A stretch of 64,000 nucleotides of DNA. Origin: Linepithema humile. Taxonomy: Eukaryota > Arthropoda > Insecta > Hymenoptera > Formicidae. Shown piece by piece: positions 25,301 to 36,660 of the stretch. The DNA is taken from assembly GCF_040581485.1 (NCBI RefSeq), contig NC_090132.1, positions 25,369,911-25,433,910 on the forward strand, in the 5' to 3' direction. A program made the position numbers and the translations under genes. Under the pieces are notes generated by a model, which made no database searches, had not been told where the DNA came from, and saw only the letters and a list, made by a program, of their open reading frames with translations. Numbering within the stretch: position 1 is the stretch's first letter; each line of letters starts with the position of its first letter.

Positions 25301-25358
25301 GTTAAGACGTTGAAGGGTCGCGAGACGGCAAGCTGCATTGACCCCGCCGAAATAAATT
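25301..25358 (+). repeat. Local direct repeat 4, copy a
   Basis: Aligns without gaps to 25586-25643 over 58 bases with 42 identities. It starts with GTTAAGACGT and ends with CGAAATAAATT. GGGTC at 25315-25319 and GACCC at 25340-25344 can pair. Confidence 0.65.
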
Positions 25359-25374
25359 CCGGAAAGGACACTTT

Positions 25375-25392
25375 GTGTGTATGTGTGTGTGT
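25375..25392. repeat. (GT)n microsatellite, interrupted
   Basis: GTGTGT, then AT, then five GT units. Confidence 0.8.
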
Positions 25393-25460
25393 ATGACCCG
25401 GGCCGTCTTTCAAGTGTTAACGGGCTCGTTTCAAAGCGAGTTTCGTGGTATTCATGCGTG

Positions 25461-25466
<6 letters not shown>

Positions 25467-25526
<60 letters not shown>
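25467..25526. repeat. (AG)30 microsatellite
   Basis: Sixty uninterrupted bases of alternating A and G, the longest simple repeat in the window. GAGAG runs are the binding motif of insect GAGA factor; function here is inferred only. Confidence 0.95.
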
Positions 25527-25530
<4 letters not shown>

Positions 25531-25585
25531 CGCGAACGATACAACACAACGATCCGTAGACGATGTTGTTCGCAAATGTGTCGAA

Positions 25586-25643
25586 GTTAAGACGTCTCGG
25601 GGTCGTTGCACGACAGGCTTCGGCGACCCTGTCGAAATAAATT
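25586..25643 (+). repeat. Local direct repeat 4, copy b
   Basis: Second copy, 285 bases downstream on the far side of the GA microsatellite. GGGTCG at 25600-25605 and CGACCC at 25624-25629 can pair, so the pairing seen in copy a is kept although the sequence between has changed. Confidence 0.65.
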
Positions 25644-28620
25644 TTTCCCCCCGCGAGTCGACGGTGACCCGTACGCGTCGGGGTCGTGAAGGGGGAAAGG
25701 GGCGAAACGTAGATCCTGCCTACGGGAGGAATCGGCTGCCCAAAGTAGCTCATAATACACGTGGGACGCGCACGGGGGACGGAATGGAGTTAACCCGAAA
25801 GCGCGGCTGTCGTCGAGGAGAAAGAGTACGACGGGTCAGTGAGCTCCGCGGTACCAGACGGATAACTCTTCGAAATCGTTCGGGACTTGGAGTTCGAGGC
25901 GGCTCCGGTGATCCTCCCGCGTTCCCGCTCGGGCGCTCGCTTAAATACCGTCCGGCGACGGAACGGAGGAGGTGAGCTTTACGCTCTACTCTCGGCGAAC
26001 CCACGCTACGGACCTCTTAATAATATCCTCCACCGGCGAGGAATGCAATCTCCATAAAACTGCTTCCGCGGCGGAGGTATGCAACCGGCCTGCGAAATTT
26101 GAGTTAAGTCCTCCCACCTCTGTCTATTTATCTTTCCTCCTCGGCGAGCGATGCCGCGGCCTCATCCTCAGCCTTCGAGTGTACACACGGATGTAGGATA
26201 ACTCACTGCTAGGTACTCGTTTGAGTTTACGACGATCGAGTCAGCAACACGGAAAAGTTTCGTTGGTTCGCGCAAGTCGGCGGTTTATTTCGAGAGTTTT
26301 GCGATGCGATCCACTTCCTGTTTAGATAATTAGAAAATTACTCGCGACCATTAGATAGACTTTGAATTATGGATGCGTAGAGCGCTTCTCCTTTTCTCTC
26401 TCGTTCTTTCTCTTTCCCTCGAAGAAGTAATTGCCTTCCTTCGCTCAGATGGTTCGTGGATTTGATGACCGTGTAGAAATTAGTATTAATAAATATTCAA
26501 TGGACTAAATATTCAAATTTTTGATGAGTGAAGCAGCACATAAATGAAGCTCAGGTTCTTGACAGGTCATCCAAGTAAGATTCTTACAAGAGATTAAGCA
26601 TAAAATAAAGAATGATTTTATAGTACGTCATGAATTTTTCATATGTTATGCGTGACGGACGTTTGCGCAAATTTTATGACTTTATTGAATTTCTGCTTTT
26701 TTGTCTTAAATGGTAAATATAATATAAGAATCTTTATCGTTCACTTTTCTGTATCGGGCGTGCGTACAAAGTAGATACGAACTCACTTAAGCTTGCACGC
26801 AGACCGATAGCGACAATGGCTTGCTCGTTTGACTTTATGAGGATCATGTTAGCGAGCAGGAGACCGTCGAACTCCTGTCCACGAAAGGTGAAGTATTTTA
26901 GAGACCGCCTGATCGCGCCACGTCAATAAAATGCACGTCGCTTAAGCGACGAGGCTTTGTACCTCGAGGACCACCGTCATCGAACGACCTAAGTGGATCG
27001 TTTTGTTCGAGGGCGAAGGACGTCTCGATTTTCGCGGTTACGATGTCCTTATACGAGAATGTTAGATCGACATACCGTTGTTTCGCATATCGTCATAAAA
27101 TGCCATTGATAAGTAGTATCAGATTTGTTTTATCGTTCTATATATAAGAGAGATGCGTGTCTCAAGATTATTCGAAAATAGGAAATAGATTATTCCGATG
27201 TGATAAAAAATTTTACATTTTAAATAATTTGCAAATTTTAACAGAAATTTAAATTGTAGAGCATAAGAATGACGATTATTGTGATGATAAATTGTTATAA
27301 GTTTCGCATTTAACTTTTCATTTTTCGAGCAATCATTATTTGAATTGCGAAACTGAGATTATACCGAGTACTTCGCGCAAGTAAAGACAAATATTCCCAT
27401 CGCGTTCTCAAACAATCGCGGCGAAAGGTCGTCGCACCGTGGTCCACTCGCACGGTCGTTAACATCCGCTGTAAAACCGAAAATCTTCTATTATGGAATT
27501 AGTGAGATGATAGACCCGTCAATAACGGGTCGTGCCGGCTTAGCTAGGCCTTCGAGGAACAGCGGAGAGCGGGAGAGACCGGAGACGAAGAAGACTAAGC
27601 GGATGGAAGGTTGAGGTCGCGGCGGAGAGAGGGGAGTCGAAAAAAAGAGGAGTCAAGGCTGACCCATAAAAACGTCAAACTTCCCCTAACCTAGAGAAAC
27701 GTCTTCATTACGAGGCTCCCATCGGGTAGGTCGGCTGGGTTATACGAACGATGAATAGTGACTATGTATAGTCTCGAAAAAAAATGAAGACGAGGGCGGG
27801 CGGACTCGTTCCCCGCGAGAGATTTCTGTGTGGGACCCCTTTTCGTGCATCGAGTGCCCTCCACGATGTTTTCTCGGCTGACCAAACACGGCTGAACACA
27901 CGGATTCTATTTCGGACTCGGGCGCGAAGTACGCGACGAACGGAGACGCGGAGAGGTGCGGACAGCGACTCCGACGCGGTTTACTCGTCACCTTTAGGGT
28001 AAATAAATTCGTGCCCTTTAGAGTAAATAATATCGTATCCGGAAACGAACACTCTAGAGGCAGAAGCCGTACTTATACATTCAAGCTCGAATATAATTAT
28101 CGATTCAACGGACAAAGTTTTTTCAGCATGAAAAATTCTCGAGTGATGATTATGTAATCATTTACGGTTCGACAACAGTTTAATTATTAACATTAGCGCG
28201 TACACAGGTATACTTATGTGTGAAAGCAAATGTTTATACGTTAAGTGCGTAGTATTATCGAGATTCTCGAACGATTTCCTAAGCTCACATTTAGATACGC
28301 ATATTTAGATACTGTTTTAGTATTTTATCAAAATTCTATTAGCAACATAAACACTATTTAAATAAAAATAGAATTCTTATGCTAAATGATATTAATTATA
28401 GCTTGAAGTTAAGATGTCAATTAGTCTCTTAGGTCTTTCAGTCTCATTAATGACCGTCCTATGTTTAGTCCAACTAGTCTATTAAGTTGATTAAAATATC
28501 TAGACGAAGAAATTGCGGTTGAAATCGAGCAAGTCTCAGAATAATCGCGTCGCGCTTAAAATGTATCCTTCAAAAGAAAGTGAATGCGAGTCTTCATGCT
28601 CCAATTCGGCGTAATTTGTT

Positions 28621-28658
28621 CCTCCCCTCTCTCTCTCTCTCTCTTTCTCTTTCTCTTT
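28621..28658. repeat. CT-rich tract
   Basis: Mostly CTCT with a few extra T; GAGAG on the minus strand. Confidence 0.85.
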
Positions 28659-29019
28659 GCAAAGCGGTGCGCGTCCACTTCTAAAAATTAGGCGATCTCC
28701 TCCGGAGGTCCGAGTCGGTGTTGCCGACTGCTTTGTCACTTTGTGGCAGGACAACGCTGCGCGTTCACGCACCCGCTTACGGGAGGAAAAGGGAAGGAGC
28801 GTGTCCGAGGCTCCGTTAATAAAGCAGTCGACGTTTTAATACCGCAGCACGACAGGGCCTCTCTCTTTCTTCTCTCCGTTGCTTTCTCTTCCGCGCGGGA
28901 CGGAGCGAGATGGGCCGCCGGGGTCCAGGAGAGGGAGGGGGGGACGGTTATAATTAAATCGTGCAATCAACTGGCTAATTTGTCCTCAAGCGTATTAATA
29001 AAACCCGGCCCACCGGGCT

Positions 29020-29105
29020 GTTTCTCTCTCGTTCGTTTCCTTCCCTTTCCGATCTCTCGCTCTTTGTTTCTTTCTCTCTATCCTTCTTTCTCTCTCGTTC
29101 TCGCG
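29020..29105. repeat. Pyrimidine-rich tract
   Basis: About 85 bases almost wholly C and T, with several CTCTC runs. Confidence 0.75.
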
Positions 29106-29999
29106 CTCGTTTTCTTCGGCCTACGCACGCGAAACTATTCTTACCGTTTCGCACTTCGCGTCTGGCGGCGCCAATTTTTCATCTCCCGAAGCCTCCGCTC
29201 CCGCTCCAAGTTATTTTTAGGATTTTTCATTAACTCCAGAGAGAAAGCTATTTAACGGTATGTTGCGCGGGGTATGTACCGTGTGTGTGCGTGCGTGTGT
29301 GTGGCACGTAGTGTTGGCGGATAATAAAAGACACCCAACACGAGGTCTCGTTAATAGGCGGACACTCGAGACGCGTTGCTCAAGTCGAGGATCGTATCGG
29401 TTCCATGAGCACGAAATGTCTAAATCAACGTTCATCGTAGCATGAATGTTGCGCGGAGGCTCGTGGTAGCTTTGGAAGACTATTTAACGGCGTAAATAAG
29501 TATAGCCGTATGCATTATTCATGGCATAATTAATGCACACGAGTACCGCGGAGGGATATTTTGCCGCGTGTCGATTGAGACAATCGATCGCGCGAACGCG
29601 CGTCGCGGTATAATTTGTGAATGTATAACGCGGTAAATAATCCTATTAATAATTTATGTGATGAGCGGCCGATGACGAAAACGAATAACGAAATCATGAA
29701 TAACTAAATTTAAATTACGTCCATTCCTCCGCAATAATAACCGGCAATCTTCTTCCCACGCGAGCCCTTGATGAAAATTCAGAGACTGCGAACACAATAG
29801 ACCATCTAATCGAGATTAAAACGAGCCTCGTGAAACGCTGTCTAAGTCGCCGATCTTCGCGACGTTTACGACGGCTTGATCGTTTATTTTTGCCCATTGA
29901 AAAGTTAGTAATTCCAAAACAGTAAAGATGTATAAATAAGATTACAGAGCGATCTAAAGATTTAGGATAAAAATGATTTTTCCTTTACTTTGTATACTC

Positions 30000-31650
30000 G
30001 ATTAACTCTTCCGACTGTCGCGACGAGATTATTTTTACATATCAAGTTCGATCCGATCATTCTCCAATCCTCGTCGAAGAAGACGACGCCTGAATGCCGA
30101 CGAATTAGTCAAAGTCGCGGCAACAACGTGACGCGCGGCTGTCGTCTCCGGCTGTCCGAAACCCGCGGACCGGTTTCGCAGCGCTCGCTCAATTGAGCGA
30201 TACACCGCCGACCACACGTGCGCGCGGGTGCCTCCACCTTCGTCTCCGCCTCTCCCTACCACGCCACTTCCTTTCCCTCACTCCTGATGTAGAATCGGCG
30301 AGTGCATCGGTAGGTAGTAAGTAGGTATGTGTCGTATGCCGCTGGTAAGTCCAGCAATATGGACGGTGAGCACGAGGCTAACAACAGCAATGCTTATGAT
30401 CCTCACGCAGAGTCTCACGCCGTTATTCTTCTTCATCCTGAACTATGAATATTTCCGGAACTTGAAGTTTATGTTGGCGCGTAAATAATATTGAGTTACG
30501 AGCAATAAAAGAATTTCGATAATAAATTATATTTAGTTTAAAAATACAAATAGGAATAGCGAAATGTTATTTTTTAGCTAAGGTAAGCTTTGTTCCAACA
30601 TTACTTTGGTGCTTAATTTAACACATTTAAAGCTTGAGATAGGAGATGATGTGCGGCAAAATTTTTATCAATCAAATTAAATGTTTTGTAAATTTGTACA
30701 TATCTGCAAATAATCTTGAACATAACAATTATGTTTAATTGAAATAATTCATCAAATATTGAATCGATTATATTTCTGAGGGAGGTTGAGAATCGTTGTA
30801 ACCTTTGGTTTCGCGGTGGTCGCAAAACGATTCACACGATCCACGCGATCGCGCCCAGCGGAACGCTGCCGGGAGAGAGACGGGAGCACTGACAGATCGG
30901 TCATGACTTCATGACAGCGCGATGGTGCATCAAGAGGCAGTCTTTTGCACGGAGATCTCGGCGACTACCACAACCAACTGTGTTTAAACGCGTAACTAAA
31001 TGCGCGCGAACTTACGTAGCGAGAAAGGGACGGGAAGAGACATAGTAAGGAGGAAAAAGAAAAGTTTGGTCGCGAGAGAAAGAGAAAGAGAGACCGAGAA
31101 AGCGTTCTCTCGCGTGCGTATCACCCCGTACGGGGAACGGAGGGGAACGGAGATATGAGTGAGAGGGCGAAATACCGCGATAGATGAGAAGGAGAAAGAG
31201 AAAGGAGGAGAGAGAGAAAGAGAGAGTATATAGTGCACATAGCAGTGCCCGTAGCATAGGGGAGTGCCTTGGCAGGAGGACGTGGACCACCCACACGGTG
31301 CCGCGAGACCACCGTGCTAGCCCACTGGCATACATTAGGCTCCACGGCTCCCCGAAAACTATACCGTGGTCCGCGCGCTGCTCCGCGCCGATCGGTCCAT
31401 AGTCGCCCCCTCGTCGCCGCCGCGGCCGTTAGGTATTTTGATACAGTCGACATCCGTTTAATTAGCATTCGATACGGACGCCGCGGGATGAACTGCCGGA
31501 CGAACTCCGCGCGCACGGCGAGCGCATTTCTCCCGTCTCGTTCGCTTTCTCTCTCGACGTTTTTCTCTCTCTCTTTCTCTCTGTCTGCCGCGACCCTGAC
31601 ACGGTCCGCGACTGATTTCCGTGTTTCCTGTACGCAAGATGACACTCAAG
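30000..31650. other. Non-coding CpG-rich and purine-rich blocks
   Basis: CpG-rich patches at 30050-30330 and 31230-31620 surround AT-rich DNA and purine-rich tracts at about 31040-31110 and 31185-31230. A pyrimidine-rich tract follows at 31535-31590. Open frames across them are low-complexity and overlap on both strands. Confidence 0.4.
31040..31230. repeat. Interrupted GA-rich tracts
   Basis: Several GAGAG runs at 31070-31100 and 31185-31230 within purine-rich sequence on the plus strand. Confidence 0.7.
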
Positions 31651-32700
31651 GAACAAGCCAACTTTTTTTTAGATTGAGCTCTTGAGAAGTAATCGTGGGA
31701 GAAGTGTCGACTGCATACAATTAATAACAAATTTGTATGATTGATATACGAAAATCCGTAAATTTAACGAATAATTCTAAAATAGTAAGCAAAATACAAA
31801 AATGTACGAAAACGTTTGGATAGCATTGTCTGTTTTGTACATAATATATTCGTAAAATAATCTCCGGCAAATCAATACTCAAATGTTGCGTTTTCAGTTA
31901 AAGCAAAATTAAGATGATTAATCCTGATGAAAAAATGTTTTCTTAAAATCGTAGAATGCATTATTCATATGTAAAATCACAGCTGTTTTCAAGAAAAATA
32001 TGATCGCATATCCGACGTAAAAGAAATTATGAGCTTCGTTGCAGCATCTTTCAGTCTTGGCTGGACATGAATCACAGCTCACGATCCTCGCCTCGCGCAC
32101 ACACGGAGATTCTAAACCCGCGTCGTTCTCGCGCACGATCATAGCGTGACGTCATCCCCGTTTCAGGTCAGTGGAACGAGAGATGAATTGACTCGTCAGC
32201 GTCGATGCCACTTTTTTAACTCGTGCCGATGAAATCACCAGAGCGCAGTGCTCCTCCTAGAGGGTGGGCTAACAGTGATAAATTGCGGCCGGAACGTCTT
32301 TTTCTCCTGCCCTTCCCTTTTTGGATATCAAAAACGTAGCTACTCCTCCTACTCTGGCTGCATATTGCAGAACAGACTATCTGGATGTTAGTCACGACTG
32401 TGCGATGACTCCTTCGTGCCAAAACCGTGACGATAAAATTTATCTGCCGCTCACGAGGCAAAAAAATACAACAACTAGCAATATAATACTAAATCATATT
32501 TTGAAACGATTAGAATATCTTTATACGAGTATATAACGTTACACAGAAATTTAGTTTGGTTTGTTATATTTTTTTAAAATAAGATATATGAAGTGTAAAT
32601 GCGAATGAATTAAATGGATGAGAAAAATGGATTGTTTTAAAATATTTTATAATATTTTTAAAACTTCCATCCCTAATTCAGTAAAAAATGAATGATATAG
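31651..32700. other. Gene-free AT-rich stretch
   Basis: AT-rich with a GC-richer patch at 32040-32320. Nothing recognised. Confidence 0.45.
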
Positions 32701-32730
32701 ATGTGAAATATAGCGACAATTTGGCAGAGA

Positions 32731-32846
32731 GCGCGAATTTGCAGGGACCTTAATGCAAGACCGTCTCGTGCAACCGTTATTTAGTAACCGTAGGGCAGTC
32801 GCGTGGAAGCCTCGAGTTTTTGCCTTTAATGATGATTGACCCGCCC
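32731..32846 (+). repeat. Local direct repeat 5, copy a
   Basis: About 116 bases align with 33442-33561. Exact shared blocks in order include GAATTT, GGACCTTAATGC, GCAA, CGTTA and TTAATGATGATT, ending in CCGCCC or CTGCCC. The spacing differs by only a few bases. Confidence 0.65.
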
Positions 32847-33208
32847 CGCGATAATTTCCATATTATTTTCTTTATTTCCGTTGGCAACGCGAAAACGTAC
32901 ACAGGAGTCCGCGATATTAACCACACTGCTCAGCGAAATTATCTTCTTTGCAATATTATGTGCTTATTGCAATCTTGCTTCGAGCTGTTAACGTACGTCA
33001 TAAAGATATTTTCACTATGGGAGATAAGTAGCGAGTCGTTATCGTCAGATTTTATTGTCGCTCAATATTTTCGCTTTTATTTCATTGCAAATCGTGCGAT
33101 TAGCGGCAAATTAGCGGGCCTTAGAGGTGGTTTATGCGCCATCCACGTCAGGACGTTGTTTAATTATAGTTCAGTTTACGCAATCCCTTTTGCGCCATTA
33201 ACGAAACT

Positions 33209-33233
33209 CACGCGATTCGCAATAAATCGCGTG
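33209..33233. repeat. Inverted repeat, 9-bp perfect stem
   Basis: CACGCGATT at 33209-33217 pairs with AATCGCGTG at 33225-33233 across a 7-base loop. It lies between the two copies of repeat 5. Confidence 0.7.
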
Positions 33234-33441
33234 CTTTAGAACGGGGGATAATCGTTTGCGCTTTCGTACGGCAATAGCGATTTACACTTCGAACCCGGGT
33301 CGAAGCCATGGCAGATCGCACGGCGTTCGTACAGCTGGAGTACATTCCTGCATTATTCTGAGAATGGCAAAAATGCAATTTAAGACTCCTCGATAAATGC
33401 GCGCTGCCTCGCAACGCAAAATTAAGCGGCGATTTCGACGA

Positions 33442-33561
33442 GTTCGTGAATTTACGTGGACCTTAATGCGACGCGTGCTCCCGCAATCGTTACTCAGGAT
33501 CCTCCAGGGGTGGCCTGTAGGATAGAGCCGGGTTTCCGCCTTAATGATGATTAACCTGCCC
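33442..33561 (+). repeat. Local direct repeat 5, copy b
   Basis: Second copy of 32731-32846. It keeps GGACCTTAATGC near its start and TTAATGATGATT near its end, with a more diverged middle. Confidence 0.65.
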
Positions 33562-35513
33562 ATCGGTCGCGTTTTGCGCCGCCAGCCTTTGGCAAGGACA
33601 CGCTAAACTTCCTGCGCGTTGGACGTTTCTCCCGCACGCCGCGATAAATATTTCGTTCCTTGAAGCTTATAACGAGCCGTCCCCCTTGTTAATCGGGAAT
33701 ATTGTATTTCACAGCGACGCTTAATTGCCGGCCAGCGTAATTACGGGGGCGTTTACTCCGTTCGCCTGTACACCGTCGATAATTTAAGCTCGAACACAGC
33801 CGGGAGATAACAGCGCGGTCGACGCGATTTCCTACGACTTTATTCTTGTAGCGGCCAATGTCATCTTCATCACGCGATTTAGAGGCTCGCGAGTGATAAA
33901 AGTAAAGCTTTACTATTGCGAAAGAGCGCTGGATCCTGTTTAAAAGATATTCAGACCGTTGCTTTTATCTTCTTGTAGACACGCAATGTTTCTGTGAGTC
34001 TAACATCTCTAATAATATTTCCACATTTCATAATATTTCGCATATTTCTAGTATGGTGTCATTATTTTTGCAATTTTTCAAGATTATTAGTTCGCGAAAT
34101 TAGTTGAGCTGCAACAATGAGCGTCTGATCTGTTTTATATTCGCTACGGTCAATTCGGGCAAGTTGCATTAAACCAGGTCCGTCGAGGATCGCTCGGACG
34201 AATGTTGAAAAAAGCTCGCTGTGGAATGACGGTCCGGTCTTGTCTTAATCAAGGGCCCATTCCGCTTGTACCAATCGCAATCTGCATCGGCTGCGGCCGC
34301 GTAGAACCGGATATCGGCGCGCAGGACTTCCCTCGCGCCGGTCATATTTTTCTCGCGGGGAGAGATATTGCCCTTTATTAACGGCCGACAACCGCGCGGG
34401 ACGACTTTGTAACGTTTCCGCCGTAATTAAGAGCGTACGTATGGTTTATCTGGTACGAGTGTGTACATGTGCGTGTGCGCGACTGCATACAAACGTCCGG
34501 CTTAACGACGTGCAACATTATTATGTAGGAGAGCGCGGCTAAATGGGTATCGCGGCCCAAGATGGGAATGAAATTAAGAGGACTGCTCCCGCGACTGGAT
34601 CTTTCGATAGAAAAAAAAAAGAAATGAGATCGATGAGCCGTATCGATTTCTCGATTCGCTATTAGATTGTTTTTTTATTCCTTTTACAGCGTTGCGTACA
34701 GGATTTGTCACAGACATTCTTTTATATTGATTCTCAATTGGTGATAGATAATTAATTCTTACGACATTTTTCTTCGATGAAATTACGTCATAATGTAGAA
34801 ATCCGACACGGATTAAATTACAGAGTAACATTAAGTTTATTGAAAGGAAGACGAAGCGTTTTACAGGATAGGATTATAAATATAAGGAATTAATTGCTTT
34901 CACATTTCACGATGAGCTTTCGGGTTAATATTTTCCACGAACGTGTCTATTTGACAGATGCTCCGTCCTGGATTCGCGAATTATGCACTCTGCTCGCCCC
35001 TTGTTATCTTCATTTAATTAGAGGGAAATCATTTCCTCGATGCGGCGCGCGAAATATTTACGGGCCGGTAGATTCAGCGGCGCGCGATATATCATCCGTG
35101 AGTGGCGCGGCGATTGCGGACGGCGATAAACCGCGAGTTTAATTGCGATTAGGGCCGGCGTAAAAAGAAGGAGAATCGGCGGACGTTCTCGTCGTCGCCG
35201 TGGCGGCCGTCGTCTTCGCATATTTCATAATTATCCTTGTGAAATTGCCGTTTTGTAAACACGTCCGCCGGCGGGGTCGCGGCGGGCGCACGCAATGCCA
35301 CGCATGATGCACACGAGGATGCAGTATTAAAGTGCGCGACGCGCTGCTCGTAGAGGCTGGAGTTATGCGAGTCGCCGAGTATGTCGGACCATAAGCGCGG
35401 AGAGGCAATTGCCTTTTACACATCCTCGCTCCCATTTTTCCTCCCCGCGAGAGCGGGTGCCATTACGTCTCCTAAGAATCGCCTGTTACCTGCGCACGAG
35501 TGTACGTGCGTAT

Positions 35514-35532
35514 GCGCGCGCGCGCGCGCGCG
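35514..35532. repeat. (GC)n microsatellite
   Basis: Nineteen bases of alternating G and C, followed about 50 bases later by five ACG units near 35580-35594. Confidence 0.9.
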
Positions 35533-36489
35533 TGTTGCATGTACACGCTCGTTCCCGGTCGTCGCGGCGACTATCGATCGACGACGACGACGACGGTGCA
35601 ATACCCATAGCGCAACGGCGCGCACGTTTCTTCATCGACGATCGCGACGTCTCGACGGGTGCGTCGCGGCCGAAGCGCGGATAAGAAGTTTAAAATCGTA
35701 TATCCGAAAAATCCATGTAGTCCATTTGCTTTACACGAAATTTATAGCGGTACATAAGATCACCGGCCATAGTCTTATGTCAGAGAGGCATTTTTTTCTT
35801 TGTGAAGAGCGTAACATCTCGTTCCGCTATGTGTTTAACGGCATTTTTATTTATTGCAGTCGTCGCGAGTAAACGGTCGATAATTGCTACGAATATATTA
35901 TTGGATTACAAATTGATAAAGCGTGTGCAATGTAATAATGCACGCATTATCTCGTTACATTAAACAAAATTATCGGTTTGTTTTTTAAGCATAATTAAAT
36001 ATTTAACCTTCCGCAAAGAATTTCTTCATTGTCGAAATTGATGGTAGCACTTTACATATAGATGTTGAAAATCAATTTTTGTCTAAAATCTCTCAATTCA
36101 TAGCGAAGCTTTTGATGAGTAATGCATATGAATACGCAGGAGGTTTTCAATTAAAGAAGATAACTAGTATACCGCTTTCGGAATCGGTTCGCAGTTTGCT
36201 CGAAGTAGAAAGACATAGATCGTAAGGATCGCGCCGTTCCACCGTTGCATCCGGTTTCTCGGTCCGTAGGAGAGCCGTCTCCGCCGGTCAGGAGAAATTC
36301 CAGCCATACTTGGAATCGAAGCTGGAGCCATTAGCACTTCTAAGTCCATCAGCGTAGAACGGGGAAAACAGGAGAAACGGAGACGACGGTAGAAGTAGAA
36401 ATGGCAAACGCGTCGGCTGTCAGAGAAGTGTTAGTAACTCCGCGAGAAGAAGAACAGGGGCGGGGGGGATGCATTAAAAGGGGAACAAC

Positions 36490-36518
36490 GAGTTTAATTA
36501 AACACACTTAATTAACTC
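36490..36518. promoter_or_regulatory. Paired TTAATTAA homeodomain-type sites
   Basis: Two TTAATTAA octamers lie 13 bases apart start to start (36494-36501 and 36508-36515), framed by GAGTT on the left and AACTC on the right, an imperfect inverted repeat. TAATTA is the core bound by Engrailed and most Gln50 homeodomains. Occupancy is inferred, not shown. Confidence 0.35.
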
Positions 36519-36568
36519 TAATGTATGACAGGGAGCACGTACGAATGGAACGAGATCTCATCTCCCTC

Positions 36569-36574
<6 letters not shown>

Positions 36575-36602
<28 letters not shown>
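36575..36602. repeat. (TC)14 microsatellite
   Basis: Twenty-eight bases of alternating T and C, GAGAG on the minus strand. Confidence 0.95.
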
Positions 36603-36605
<3 letters not shown>

Positions 36606-36660
36606 TTCTGTTTTTCTCTCTCGCCGTCTAGGTGCACGTAGCGCACACATGTCTATCGTT

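Larger units (their letters stand above)
25261..26280. other. CpG-rich block with microsatellites and local repeat 4
   Basis: Contains a GT run, a 60-base GA run and two related segments flanking them. Long open frames in several phases are produced by the GA/CT repeat and CpG-rich composition and are not called. Confidence 0.5.
26281..29999. other. Gene-free stretch with CpG-rich and pyrimidine-rich patches
   Basis: AT-rich DNA alternates with CpG-rich patches at about 26770-27060, 27360-28000 and 28680-29660. CT-rich runs lie at 28621-28658 and 29020-29105, and GT-rich text near 29280-29305. A small hairpin GACCCG/CGGGTC sits at 27513-27531. No coding exon was recognised. Confidence 0.4.
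32701..34560. other. Non-coding block with local repeat 5
   Basis: Contains two related segments about 715 bases apart, a hairpin between them and a GC-rich island to the right (34180-34560). No coding exon was recognised. Confidence 0.45.
34561..36660. other. Non-coding block with CpG-rich islands and homeodomain-type sites
   Basis: CpG-rich from about 34940 to 35690, including GC and ACG runs; AT-rich from 35870 to 36160. Beyond 36340 the sequence is GC-rich with paired TTAATTAA sites and a CT run. No coding exon was recognised. Confidence 0.45.

Noticed and set aside
25283..26004. Open frames of 156 and 176 codons containing Arg-Glu or Leu-Ser repeats
   Set aside because: They are translations of the AG microsatellite and its CpG-rich flanks, present in all phases and on both strands.
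30340..30450. GTAAGT donor and a 29-codon ATG frame starting MDGEHEANN
   Set aside because: Short, unrecognised, and not supported by neighbouring exons.
35560..35610. Minus-strand text WVLHRRRRRRS resembling the engrailed WVYCTRYSDRP exon
   Set aside because: It arises from a CGT/ACG trinucleotide run; the surrounding residues do not match the family and no donor site follows in the right phase.
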